DNA of 64,000 bases from Streptomyces sp. NBC_00683 (GTDB taxonomy: Bacteria > Actinomycetota > Actinomycetes > Streptomycetales > Streptomycetaceae): assembly GCF_036226745.1 (NCBI RefSeq), contig NZ_CP109013.1, positions 1,364,001 through 1,428,000 on the forward strand, in the 5' to 3' direction. A program made the translations under genes and the position numbers. Numbering within the stretch: position 1 is the first letter of the stretch; the number at the start of each line of letters is the position of its first letter. Of this stretch, positions 25,887-34,543 are shown piece by piece. The notes under the pieces were generated by a model. The model ran no database searches, had not been told where the DNA came from, and saw only the letters and a program-made list of their open reading frames with translations.

Positions 25887-27458
25887 TCAGCGTTCCGCCA
25901 CGGGAACGTTCAGGGGCTGCCGGTCCGCAGTGCACAGGGTCTCGTCGTTCACCATTGCTGCGCAGGGCGGGCCCTGAATCTGCTTCACGTATCCGGACTT
26001 CCCGGAAATGGAGGCGGTGAAGAGATCGTCAAGGTCCTCCCCGACACCGCAGCCGGAGAACGGTGGCACAGTGACCGACGAGGTGAGCGGTCCCCCTCCG
26101 GTGAGGGTGTACCCGGTGAATATGAAGTCCTTGAAGAACACCTTCCCCAACAGGGTCAGCCGGAAGGGCTTACTGGTACGGCAGTTGGGGCCGACTTCCA
26201 GCGCCGCTCCATTGACCTTGACGTCACGGAGACGAAGCGAGAAGTCCATGGTGATGACGGTGGACCCGAAGGTGTCGAGGCCGTTGAGGGTCAGATCCGA
26301 ATGCACGTTGTAGATCGGCAGACCGTCGGCGTCCTTCTCCAACGGCAGTTGGGTCATTTCCATCGTGGCCGTGGTGGGCATGAAGCCGAAGGTCAGAAAG
26401 GTCGTGGTGGCGGGTGGCAGCTGCGGTCGGCCGAGGTAGTCGACCATGGCGGTGGAGTCCTGGATCAGATGCGCCAGTCCGTCCGGGGATTCCTCGGGTG
26501 GCACGATGCCCTGTGGCCCCTGCAGGATCTTCGCGCAGGCCACCGGAAACTTCGCCGCGCCCTTGAGCTTGGTGACGTTCGCGTATCCCGTGATGTAGGC
26601 GACCAGGTGGGACTCGTTCTCCGGATCGCCGAGGCACTCCGGCGCCTCGGCGGCGGGTGCGGCGTCCCGGGCCCCTACTCTCGGCGCCGCCAGGTCACGT
26701 TCGCCCCCGTCCTCACCCTGCCCCTCACCCGTCTCGGACGGCCAGGGCGCGGTCTCCTCGGCGCCGCCGATGTTCACGCTCGCCAGCAGCAGATCCTGGT
26801 CGGCCACCGGCGTGCAGGTCAGGTCCAGAGGCGAGGACCTGGTCGGGGCTCCGTCGTCACTGACCGGAGTGAGCTTCACCGCCAACTGCCCGGCGGTGAA
26901 GGTCAGACCGCCGCCGGCGGCGGCTGTCACCGAGGGGACCGCGCCGGAGGCGGCCAACGTGATATCCCCCGTGCCCGGGACGGCCGACGGACCCTGGGTG
27001 TTGCCGATCCACACGGCCTCGGCGGAGTGTCCTTCCTGCGCCACGTCGACCGACAGACGTGTCTCCGCCACGACGCCCTTCGATCCGGCTCCGGGTACGG
27101 TGGTGGATCCGGCCCCGGCGGTGGGTCCGGCCGGGGCCGGTGAGTCCGTTGTGCCCGGGTCCTTCACCAGATCCGCCACGGCGTCGGCGGGGAGGGCCAG
27201 CTCCGTGTTCACCTCACTCACCTGCACGGCTTCGCCGGCCTGGCCCTTCTCGGGGACGACCGCCGATACCCGCGCCTCGATCTCCCTCTCTCCTGAGGGA
27301 AAGGCACAGGCATAGGCCAGCTCGACATCGATTTCGCGGTTACCCGCGGAGGCCTGTGCACCCGGGATCATTCCCGCCATCAGGACCCCGGCCAGAACGG
27401 CTCCGCCCCGTGCGGCCGCACGCCCGCGACCCCGCCTCGATGTGCCGCGCGTCGTCAT
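25887..27458 (-). CDS. Secreted DUF6801-like protein, mce-adjacent
   Basis: A 523-aa exported protein. The signal peptide lies within about residues 1-37 (after an Arg-rich start). A first domain starts at NREIDVELAYACAFPSGEREI and resembles the actinobacterial DUF6801 family (assigned from memory). An acidic linker of about 50 residues (near 240-275) leads to a second beta-rich region with Cys. The start at 27458 has GAAGG directly upstream and a better-spaced AGGGAAGGG about 12 bases further, so a slightly different start is possible. It lies between two other secreted-protein genes of the same direction. Function unknown; no catalytic motif is visible. Confidence 0.65.
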   Translation of the reverse strand: MTTRGTSRRGRGRAAARGGAVLAGVLMAGMIPGAQASAGNREIDVELAYACAFPSGEREIEARVSAVVPEKGQAGEAVQVSEVNTELALPADAVADLVKDPGTTDSPAPAGPTAGAGSTTVPGAGSKGVVAETRLSVDVAQEGHSAEAVWIGNTQGPSAVPGTGDITLAASGAVPSVTAAAGGGLTFTAGQLAVKLTPVSDDGAPTRSSPLDLTCTPVADQDLLLASVNIGGAEETAPWPSETGEGQGEDGGERDLAAPRVGARDAAPAAEAPECLGDPENESHLVAYITGYANVTKLKGAAKFPVACAKILQGPQGIVPPEESPDGLAHLIQDSTAMVDYLGRPQLPPATTTFLTFGFMPTTATMEMTQLPLEKDADGLPIYNVHSDLTLNGLDTFGSTVITMDFSLRLRDVKVNGAALEVGPNCRTSKPFRLTLLGKVFFKDFIFTGYTLTGGGPLTSSVTVPPFSGCGVGEDLDDLFTASISGKSGYVKQIQGPPCAAMVNDETLCTADRQPLNVPVAER

Positions 27459-27547
27459 CCTTCATGGATCCCTTCCCTCGATGGTGCGGTCGCACGGCGG
27501 GGGCCCCCGCCGTGCGACCGGCCGGCATCAGGGATGCCGGACTGACC

Positions 27548-28186
27548 TCAGGTGCCGATGATGCTGGTGATGCCGTTCACCGAATAGGTGGCGTTGAACG
27601 TCGGGATCATCCCGACGGCGACGAGACCGGCACAGGGCGCGGTCGCGGTGGTCACCTTCAGCTGACGCGTCGGCTGGGTCGAGATGATCTTGGTGCTCGT
27701 GGCCTTGAGCTTCTTGGTGCTGTTGACGTAGGAGGCGTAGACCGAGCCCTCCACGGTGAACTCGCAGGTGAGGACCTTGAGCTTCGCCTTGATGTTGCTG
27801 ATGTAGCCGACGGTCGTGCCCGTGGCGGTGTCGTAGTCCTCGGCCCAGATCGCCCACGGCATCGTGGTGACCGGGGTGACGGGGCCGAGGCCGCTCGTGC
27901 AGGGGGCGGTCGGCGGGTTCCCGAACACCGCCGCGTTGATGCTGGCGATGTTGGCCGGGTTGCCCGTCGCGCTGGACGCGACGCCGCTCGCGGTGGCCGT
28001 CGTACACGTCATCGGAATGCTGTTCACCGAGAGGACCACGCTGGTCGACGAGGCCGTGAACGAGGCGGGGTTGGGCGAGACCGTCCACGTGGTCGCGGGG
28101 AAGGCCATGACCTGAGTCGCGCTGAGCGCGAGGGCGGCGGAAGCGACACCGGTGGTGACGGCAAGCTTCTTGAGGGTGTTACGCAC
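27548..28186 (-). CDS. Small secreted protein of unknown function, mce-adjacent
   Basis: A 212-aa protein beginning at GTG 28186, with GGAGGA 9 bases upstream. The signal peptide is about 1-29 (ends ALSATQVMA). The mature protein is rich in Thr, Ser, Ala and Val with few charged residues. It has four Cys (PMTCTT, APCTS, LTCEF, APCAG), consistent with a disulfide-stabilised beta-sandwich. It is first in the leftward trio of secreted proteins. No family is recognised with confidence. The long 5' intergenic region is shared with the PucR gene. Confidence 0.7.
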   Translation of the reverse strand: MRNTLKKLAVTTGVASAALALSATQVMAFPATTWTVSPNPASFTASSTSVVLSVNSIPMTCTTATASGVASSATGNPANIASINAAVFGNPPTAPCTSGLGPVTPVTTMPWAIWAEDYDTATGTTVGYISNIKAKLKVLTCEFTVEGSVYASYVNSTKKLKATSTKIISTQPTRQLKVTTATAPCAGLVAVGMIPTFNATYSVNGITSIIGT

Positions 28187-28857
28187 AGTTAGTTCCTCCG
28201 ATTCGACAATGCGAGTGCACTGTTGCGGGGATTCGCGCGACTGGTCCTGCATAGGCGTAGGAAGCGCGGCAGTGAACCGAGTTGCGTGGGGGCCGTGCAG
28301 TTGATTCAGCCACATGGATTCTGTGACAGGGCGTGACGTTACTTGCGGGAAACTTGGAGCACAATCCCGGCGTCGAAATTGACTCCGGGCATTCTTTTTC
28401 CTCGTCCGCAGGTCACTAATCGGGGCGGACCACTTGTCACTTGGTGCGCAATATTCGTCGCCAGGGGTCCGGTCCCTGCCGTGATCTTCACCCGGGCAGC
28501 CGCGGCTCCGGGCGCGCACGGGGCGAAGCATTCCCACCGCCGAGCGGTTCCCGCGTTATCAACACCCGTCGGCCGGCAACACGCAGACACCCGTTACCCA
28601 GGGTTACTTTCTTGTCTCCAGGAGAGCAGGCGTCCGAAAACATTGTCCGGAAGTGAGCAATGCCGCCCTCACCTGCACCGAAGCCCCACAATGAGGCGAA
28701 AGTAAGTGCCCCCTGCACTTCGATCTTGCGCAAATGGTGTGCACGTAGCCTGACTTGGTCTACCTTCGTCGCCGAAGTTGGTATACACCAGTCGGTCCGT
28801 GGGAGCGCTTCCCCCATTGCCCCACCCACACGGGCACCGGAGAGCAAGGGGACAGTC
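28187..28857. other. 671-bp divergent intergenic region between secreted-protein trio and pucR-type gene
   Basis: No gene is supported. It must hold both divergent promoters. The only clear site is the GGACCACTTGTCAC element at 28427-28440, shared with the mce upstream region. Confidence 0.6.
28434..28451. promoter_or_regulatory. Second copy of the TTGTCAC element
   Basis: TTGTCAC-TTG-GTGCGCAA is a degenerate copy of the perfect palindrome at 24323-24339. The left half plus flank (ACTTGTCAC) is identical and the right half keeps GTG and CAA. It sits between the divergent PucR regulator and secreted-protein promoters. Confidence 0.45.
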
Positions 28858-30072
28858 ATGCCGAGACTCATACAGCCGTTGGACACCGGTGATCCGCTGG
28901 GGCCGCTCCCTCAGGAATTCGCCGCGATCATGCGCCCCGAACTCCCGAGTCTGATCAAAGAGATCGGCATGGAGGTCACCCGCGCCTATCCCGACTACGC
29001 GCGACTGCTGAACGGGCCCAACGGACAGACCATCCGGGTCGGCGTGGAACAGAGTCTGTCCTCGTTCGTCGACCTGGTCGCCGAGCCCTCCTCCTCGACA
29101 ACACTCCGCGACGACATGTGCCGAAGATTCGGGCGGTTCGAAGCGTACGAGGGCCGCAGCATGGACACCCTTCAGGGCGCCTACCGGCTGGGCGCGCGGA
29201 TCGCTCTGCGCCGGGCGAAGAAGGTGGGCCGGAGCTACAACTTCTCCCCGACCCTGATGCTCAGCTTCGCCGATGCGCTGTTCGCCTACGTCGATGAGCT
29301 CGAGTCGTTGTCCCGCCAGGGCTACATGGAAGTACAGGCCCAGTCCGACCAGCAGAGCGAAGCGATGCGCCGCCGGCTCCTGCACCTGATCCTGGCCGGC
29401 CGCCCGGTGCCACGTACCGCCATCTCCGAACTGTGCGAGCAGACCGGGTGGGCGCTGCCCGAGCAGGTGACACTGATCGCCGTACGCGCGCCCGCCGGCG
29501 TGGACCCGGCCGACCTCGCCCGTGACGTACTGGCCGATCTCGGGGACCCGCAGCCGCACTTATTGGTGCCGGGGCCGATGGACGACACGCGGCGGCAGAT
29601 GCTCGAACGCGCGCTGGTCGGTGCGCGCGCCGTCATCGGGCTGACCGTGCCGACGGCTTTCGCGTCCGACTCGATCCGGTGGGCCCGCCGCGTCGTCGAG
29701 CTCATCGACTCGGGCGTCATCGACGACACACCCCTCGTCCCGTGCGAGGACCACCTCATCACCCTGTGGCTCCTGTCCGACCCGGCTCTCCTCGACCAGC
29801 TCGCCCGGCGCGAACTGGCGCCGGTCTCCGGGATCAGTTCCACCCGGCGCGAGCGGCTGGTGGAGACCCTGCGGATCTGGCTCGACACCCGGGGCACCGC
29901 GGCGCAGATGGGCGAGCTCCTGGACGTCCACCCCCAGACGGTCCGCTACCGCATGCGTAATCTGGAGTCCATCTTCGGCGAGCAGTTGACCGACCCCAGG
30001 AGCAGGTTCTCCACCGAAGCCGTGCTGCGGGCACTCCAGTTGCGCTCGCGAGGCGAGGAGACGATCGCCTGA
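28858..30072 (+). CDS. PucR-family transcriptional regulator with a TTA codon
   Basis: A 404-aa regulator. The N-terminal two thirds form a sensory region of the RsbT/PucR co-regulator type. The C-terminal helix-turn-helix (about 355-385, TRGTAAQMGELLDVHPQTVRYRMRNLESIFG overall) is the PucR/CdaR type. Start ATG 28858 follows AAGGGGA. It is divergent from three secreted-protein genes and 4.7 kb from the mce operon. A shared TTGTCAC element suggests these are its targets. One leucine, in the PHLLVPG segment, uses the rare codon TTA (29560-29562), so translation should depend on the bldA tRNA and hence on developmental stage. Confidence 0.88.
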   Translation: MPRLIQPLDTGDPLGPLPQEFAAIMRPELPSLIKEIGMEVTRAYPDYARLLNGPNGQTIRVGVEQSLSSFVDLVAEPSSSTTLRDDMCRRFGRFEAYEGRSMDTLQGAYRLGARIALRRAKKVGRSYNFSPTLMLSFADALFAYVDELESLSRQGYMEVQAQSDQQSEAMRRRLLHLILAGRPVPRTAISELCEQTGWALPEQVTLIAVRAPAGVDPADLARDVLADLGDPQPHLLVPGPMDDTRRQMLERALVGARAVIGLTVPTAFASDSIRWARRVVELIDSGVIDDTPLVPCEDHLITLWLLSDPALLDQLARRELAPVSGISSTRRERLVETLRIWLDTRGTAAQMGELLDVHPQTVRYRMRNLESIFGEQLTDPRSRFSTEAVLRALQLRSRGEETIA

Positions 30073-30114
30073 CACGGCGAAGAGTCCTGCTCACAGCATT
30101 CCGTACGAGTCAAC

Positions 30115-30128
30115 TTACCTGCGGGTAA
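30115..30128. promoter_or_regulatory. TTAC-N6-GTAA operator candidate
   Basis: TTACCTGCGGGTAA is a 14-bp inverted repeat of the same form as two copies at 30576-30605. It is about 150 bp upstream of the small gene at 30282. Confidence 0.5.
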
Positions 30129-30281
30129 AGAGAAATAGACGGTCAGTCCCAAACGGTTGCGACACGGAGACGTTCTCAACGAGAAACCCGGAACTGCGTC
30201 CCGTACATATGGAGGAGTCGGCAGCCCACCCGGCAGCCGCCGCGCACCGCCTCCTGGCCAACCATCCGAGAGGGAACCCCC

Positions 30282-30545
30282 ATGACCGCCTCACACCTGC
30301 TCGTCCCCGTACCGATCCCGGACCGGGTCGCCGCACTGATCGGCTCCTGCATCCCGCCGCACATCCTTCAGGCGGAGTTCGACGCCGACTGCGCGGCCCG
30401 CGAGGTCCGCAGGTTCCGTGGACCGCGCCTGGGGATCGAGGACCAGGCCGACCGTGAGCAGGCGCTGTCCGAACTGGCGCGGGCCAACAAGGTGCTCGCG
30501 GCCCATCACCCCCGGCTCGCGGTGCTGCCGGGCGGCGCCTGGTAG
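30282..30545 (+). CDS. Small protein of unknown function
   Basis: An 87-aa hypothetical protein preceded by GAGAGGGAA. It has no signal peptide or membrane helix. It is rich in Arg, Ala and Leu, with a central Cys (FDADCAARE) and a predicted helical middle. It lies between the PucR gene and the SCP2 gene, and both its upstream region and that of SCP2 carry TTAC-N6-GTAA repeats, so it may share their regulator. Family unrecognised. Confidence 0.55.
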   Translation: MTASHLLVPVPIPDRVAALIGSCIPPHILQAEFDADCAAREVRRFRGPRLGIEDQADREQALSELARANKVLAAHHPRLAVLPGGAW

Positions 30546-30575
30546 TGCTTGCGAAGAGGCGACGACACCCTTACC

Positions 30576-30605
30576 TTACTCAAAAGTAAGTTTACTCCGG
30601 AGTAA
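30576..30605. promoter_or_regulatory. Tandem TTAC-N6-GTAA operators before the SCP2/acyl-CoA dehydrogenase genes
   Basis: TTACTCAAAAGTAA (30576-30589) and the perfect palindrome TTACTCCGGAGTAA (30592-30605) are 16 bp apart centre to centre. They end 9 bp before the GTG start of the SCP2 gene, so a bound protein would block transcription or translation. The form is typical of TetR-family sites. No TetR gene is in the window. Confidence 0.65.
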
Positions 30606-30614
30606 GGAACTGGC

Positions 30615-31088
30615 GTGCCCGACAACACCAGCGGCAACCTCACCGACGACCTGGCCGGGCTCGACTTCGCAGCTGTCTCCCCCGAGGAGTTCGCGCGGAT
30701 CGTCAAGGGCCTGTCCGCCAAGCAGCTCGGCGAGGTCATGCACGGAGAACTGCGCACCCGTGTACTGAGCGAGGTCTTCGGCCGGATGCGGCAGCAGTTC
30801 CGGCCCGAGGCGGCCGGTCAGCTCAAGGCCTTGATCCGCTGGAAGATCACCGGCGAGACCGACGAGGTCTACGAGACCTCCATAGCCGACGGCCGGTGCA
30901 CCGTGAGCGGGGGCCGCTCCGACGGTGAGCCCCGTACGACGCTGGTGCTGGGCGATGCGGAGTTCCTCAGGCTCGTCTCCGGCAACGCCAACCCCGTGAC
31001 GATGTTCATGACGCGCAAGCTGAAGATCGCCGGTGATGTCGGCCTGGCTTCGGGACTCACCCGCTACTTCGACATCCCGAAGGCCTGA
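30615..31088 (+). CDS. SCP2 sterol-carrier domain protein
   Basis: A 157-aa protein with an SCP2 fold, a small lipid-binding hydrophobic pocket, covering roughly residues 45-150. The segment GDAEFLRLVSGNANPVTMFMTRKLKIAGDVGLA is characteristic of the family's C-terminal half. It starts at GTG 30615 after AAGGAA. It probably binds or presents fatty acyl or sterol substrates to enzymes and is followed 4 bp later by an acyl-CoA dehydrogenase gene, which fits beta-oxidation of a lipid side chain. Confidence 0.88.
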   Translation: MPDNTSGNLTDDLAGLDFAAVSPEEFARIVKGLSAKQLGEVMHGELRTRVLSEVFGRMRQQFRPEAAGQLKALIRWKITGETDEVYETSIADGRCTVSGGRSDGEPRTTLVLGDAEFLRLVSGNANPVTMFMTRKLKIAGDVGLASGLTRYFDIPKA

Positions 31089-31092
31089 ACCC

Positions 31093-32307
31093 ATGAGCTA
31101 CTTCTCGCTCGCCCTCACCGAGGAACAGCAGGATCTGCGCAACTGGGTACACGGCTTCGCCGCCCAGGTGGTGCGCCCGGCGGCGGCAGAATGGGACGCC
31201 CGGGAGGAGACCCCGTGGCCCGTCATCCAGGAAGCGGCCCGGATCGGTCTGTACGGGTTCGAGTCGCTGGCCGACATGTACGGGGACCCCAGCGGCCTCT
31301 CCCTCCAGATCGCCAACGAGGAGCTGTTCTGGGGCGACGCCGGGATCGGCATGGCGCTCTTCGGCACCTCGCTCGCGGTCGCCGGGATCTTCGCCTCCGG
31401 CACTCCTGACCAGCTCGCCGAGTGGGTCCCGCAGTGTTTCGGCGACGAGGACGACCCGAAGGTCGCGGCCTTCTGCGTCTCCGAGCCGCAGGCCGGATCG
31501 GACGTCTCCGCGATGGCCACGAAGGCCCGTTACGACGAGGCCAGGGACGAGTGGGTCCTCTCCGGCCAGAAGGCGTGGATCACCAACGGCGGGATCGCCG
31601 AGGTCCATGTGGTCGTCGCCTCGGTCGACCCCTCGCTCGGAGCCCGCGGACAGGCGGCGTTCATCGTGCCGCCCGGCACCGCGGGCCTGGAGGCGGGCCG
31701 CACCGTCAAGAAGCTCGGCCTGCGCGCCTCGCACACCGCGGACGTCTTCCTCGACGACGTCCGCGTACCGGGCCACTGTCTGCTGGGCGGCAAGGAGAAG
31801 CTCGACACCCGGCTCGCCCGCGCCCGCGAGGGCGGCAACGCCAAGGGGCAGGCGGCGATGGCGACCTTCGAGGTCAGCCGCCCCACCGTGGGCGCCCAGG
31901 CGCTGGGCATCGCGCGGGCGGCGTACGAGTACGCGCTTGAGTACGCGGGACGGCGCGAGGCGTTCGGCCGGCCGATCATCGAGAACCAGTCGATCGCTTT
32001 CGCGCTCGCCGACATCCGTACCGAGATCGAGTCCGTACGTCTGCTGATCTGGCAGGCCGCCTGGATGGCCCGCAACGACCGGACCTTCGATGCGGGCCAG
32101 GGCTCCATGTCGAAGCTGCGCGCGGGTGAACTCGCCGTCTCCGCGACGGAGAAGGCCGTCCAGATCCTCGGCGGCGCCGGGTACAGCAGGGAGCACCCCG
32201 TGGAGCGGATGTACCGCGATGCCAAGATCTACACGATCTTCGAGGGGACCAGCGAGATCCAGCGCCTGGTCATCGCACGGGCCATCTCCGGGCGCCACAT
32301 CCGCTGA
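31093..32307 (+). CDS. Acyl-CoA dehydrogenase
   Basis: A 404-aa FAD flavoenzyme that makes alpha,beta-unsaturated acyl-CoA. Visible features are the N-terminal LTEEQQDLRNWVHGFA, the FAD-binding AFCVSEPQAGSD and KAWITNGG motifs (about 135-170), the RREAFGRPIIENQSIAFALADI substrate region, and the C-terminal QILGGAGYSREHPVERMYRDAKIYTIFEGTSEIQR, where the family base often resides (E of FEGTSE). Length is normal. It is in one operon with the SCP2 gene, under TTAC-N6-GTAA control. The chain-length preference cannot be read from the sequence. Confidence 0.93.
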   Translation: MSYFSLALTEEQQDLRNWVHGFAAQVVRPAAAEWDAREETPWPVIQEAARIGLYGFESLADMYGDPSGLSLQIANEELFWGDAGIGMALFGTSLAVAGIFASGTPDQLAEWVPQCFGDEDDPKVAAFCVSEPQAGSDVSAMATKARYDEARDEWVLSGQKAWITNGGIAEVHVVVASVDPSLGARGQAAFIVPPGTAGLEAGRTVKKLGLRASHTADVFLDDVRVPGHCLLGGKEKLDTRLARAREGGNAKGQAAMATFEVSRPTVGAQALGIARAAYEYALEYAGRREAFGRPIIENQSIAFALADIRTEIESVRLLIWQAAWMARNDRTFDAGQGSMSKLRAGELAVSATEKAVQILGGAGYSREHPVERMYRDAKIYTIFEGTSEIQRLVIARAISGRHIR

Positions 32308-32318
32308 GCCCGTGCCGC

Positions 32319-33545
32319 TCAGTCACCGACCGGGGTGAAGCGCACCGGGAGCGATCCCGGGCCCCTGGTGAACACTCCCTGCTCGGCCGGTACGAAGCCG
32401 TCGGCGAGCCGGAGGTCCGGCATCGCGTCGAGCAACTGGTTCACCCCGGTCTCCACCTCCGCCCTGGCCAGCAGCGCGCCCACGCAGAAGTGCCGGCCGA
32501 GTGCGAAAGCGAGGTGGTCGGCCGCGGCGGAGAACGCGGTGGTGCTGGTCAGGTCGGTGCGGAAGATGTCGAAGCGGTCCGGTTCGCGGTAGCGGTCCGC
32601 GTCACGGTTGGCCGAGCCGATCAGGCAGGTGACGGTGGCTCCTGCGGGAACGGTGCCGCCGGTCAGCTCCACCTCGTGCGCCGTCTGCCGCATGATCATG
32701 TGGACCGGCGGGGTGTAGCGCAGGGTCTCGGCGAAGGCCCGGTCGATGAGTGAGCGGTCCGCGCGGACCGCGGCGAGCTGCTCGGGGTGGGCCAGCAGAT
32801 TGGCGAAGATCGAGGCGATGGCCTTGTCGGTGGTCTCCCCGCCCGCCGCGAGGAGCAGGCTGCAGAAGGCCTTGATGTCCTCGTCGCTCATCCGGACGCC
32901 GTCGACCTCGGCGGCGCAGAGCGCGGAGAGCAGGTCGTCGCCGGGTGCCTGCCTGCGCTCCTGGATGACCGGGATCATGTAGGCGGCGAACTCCTGGCGG
33001 GTCCGCTCGCCGGCCGCCGCGACGTCGGGGTCGCCCGCGAGATTGCCGAGGAAGGCGATGACGGTGGTGTACCAGCCGTGGAAGCGTTCGTGATCGGTCC
33101 TGTCCAGGCCGAGCATGTCGGCGATCACCAGGACCGGGAAGCGCGTGGCGAAGGACTCCACGAGATCGGTCTCGCCGCTGCCCCGGAACGCGTCGATCAG
33201 CTCGCGGGCGTTGCGCTCGATGACGGGCAGGAACTTCTCCTGGAGGTCCGCACCGCGGAAGGCGGGGGCGACCAGTGCCCGGCGGACAGCGTGCTCCCGG
33301 CCGCTGAGCTGGAGGATCGTCCGGCCGTGGACGGGTTCGAGCTGCCAGTCGTAGTTCTCGGTGGTGAACTCCTGGGCCTTGTCCTTGAAGACCCGCTCGA
33401 CGTCCTCGTACCGGGAGACGAGGTAACTGTCGGTGGCCTCGTGCCGGAGCAGCGGAGCACTCTCGCGCATCGTGCGGTAGGCCCCGTAGGGGTCGGCGGC
33501 GAAGGCGGGAGAGAGAATATCGGGCAGTGGCAACGCTTGGGACAC
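32319..33545 (-). CDS. Cytochrome P450
   Basis: A 408-aa soluble bacterial P450 monooxygenase. The I-helix is LAAGGETTDKA with the oxygen-activating Thr, the ExxR is ETLRYTPP, and the heme loop FALGRHFCVGALLARAE carries the Cys ligand. I place the start at GTG 33545 because CAGGAG lies 6-7 bases before it. An upstream in-frame ATG at 33569 adds eight residues. It converges on the acyl-CoA dehydrogenase (11 bp between stops) and is divergent from the ATP-grasp gene. Substrate unknown. The neighbouring SCP2 and ACAD genes make a lipid or steroid a reasonable guess. No ferredoxin gene is adjacent. Confidence 0.92.
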   Translation of the reverse strand: MSQALPLPDILSPAFAADPYGAYRTMRESAPLLRHEATDSYLVSRYEDVERVFKDKAQEFTTENYDWQLEPVHGRTILQLSGREHAVRRALVAPAFRGADLQEKFLPVIERNARELIDAFRGSGETDLVESFATRFPVLVIADMLGLDRTDHERFHGWYTTVIAFLGNLAGDPDVAAAGERTRQEFAAYMIPVIQERRQAPGDDLLSALCAAEVDGVRMSDEDIKAFCSLLLAAGGETTDKAIASIFANLLAHPEQLAAVRADRSLIDRAFAETLRYTPPVHMIMRQTAHEVELTGGTVPAGATVTCLIGSANRDADRYREPDRFDIFRTDLTSTTAFSAAADHLAFALGRHFCVGALLARAEVETGVNQLLDAMPDLRLADGFVPAEQGVFTRGPGSLPVRFTPVGD

Positions 33546-33651
33546 GTGTGACTCCTGTGGGGCAGACATCAGTACGTTCCGGGGTTGTGAACGAGCTTTC
33601 CCCACAAGGCTATTGACCGGCTGTCCGATCCACACCCCCCGGGGGAACGTC

Positions 33652-34488
33652 ATGCACACCTCATCCGGTCGGCCGCGCGCGTCCGTGCTGTTCGTCACCG
33701 ATCTCGCCTACGAGGCGCGCGGCCGCCGCTACTGCGACGAGGACATCTTCCTGACGTCCAGGCTGCGCGAGGAGTTCGACGTCGCGCTCTGTCACCCCCG
33801 GGACGCGGAGGCGCTGCTGGACGGGTTCGACGCGGTGGTCGTTCGCAACAGCGGCCCGGTGCTGCACTACCAGGAGGCGTACGACACGTTCTGCGCGCGG
33901 GCGCGGGAGCTCGGGACCCGGGTCTACAACACGCTGGACGGCCGCGGTGACATGGGCGGCAAGCAGTATCTGGTCGATCTGAGCCGTGCCGGGTTCCCGG
34001 TGATCCCCACCGTGGACCGTGCGGCGGATCTCGGGCTGCTGCCCGAGGCCTCCGAGTACGTCGTCAAGCCGAAGCTGGGGGCGGACTCGGTGGGCCTGCG
34101 GTTCACCCGGGACCCGGAGCTGCCTGCGGGAACCGACGGCACGCTGCTCGTCCAGCCGAGGATCGACTTCCGCTACGAGGTGTCCTTCTACTTCGTCGAC
34201 CGGGACTTCCAGTACGCGCTGAACGCGCCGCACCCCGATCGGCGCTGGGTACTGGAGCCCTACACCCCGAGCCCGGCGGATCTCGGCTTCGCGCGTCGCT
34301 TCGTGGAGTGGAACAGCCTCACGCACGGCATCCAGCGGGTCGACGCCTGCCGGACGGCGGAGGGCGAGCTGCTGCTCGTCGAGCTGGAGGACCTCAATCC
34401 GTACCTCTCGCTCGACCGTGTCACGGAGCCGGTCAGGGAGGCGTTCGTGGCCCGGATGAAGGCCTCTGTACGGGAGCTGCTCGCCTGA
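33652..34488 (+). CDS. ATP-grasp (RimK/glutathione-synthetase-like) protein
   Basis: A 278-aa protein with an ATP-grasp plan. There is a Rossmann-like N-terminal part with DAVVVRNSGPV (about 63-73), the nucleotide-binding lysine in YVVKPKLGADSVGL (about 137-150), and a C-terminal metal site around VELEDLNPYLSLD (about 244-256). Such enzymes join a carboxylate to an amine or thiol through an acyl phosphate, as in glutathione synthetase or RimK. ATG 33652 follows CGGGGGAA. It is divergent from the P450 gene (106 bp), so the pair may act together in making or modifying a small molecule. The product is unknown. Confidence 0.75.
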   Translation: MHTSSGRPRASVLFVTDLAYEARGRRYCDEDIFLTSRLREEFDVALCHPRDAEALLDGFDAVVVRNSGPVLHYQEAYDTFCARARELGTRVYNTLDGRGDMGGKQYLVDLSRAGFPVIPTVDRAADLGLLPEASEYVVKPKLGADSVGLRFTRDPELPAGTDGTLLVQPRIDFRYEVSFYFVDRDFQYALNAPHPDRRWVLEPYTPSPADLGFARRFVEWNSLTHGIQRVDACRTAEGELLLVELEDLNPYLSLDRVTEPVREAFVARMKASVRELLA

Positions 34489-34543
34489 CCCGTCCGGCCT
34501 TCGCCCGCATGCGTGGGGCGGGCACCGGTGTGAGGGTGCAAGC

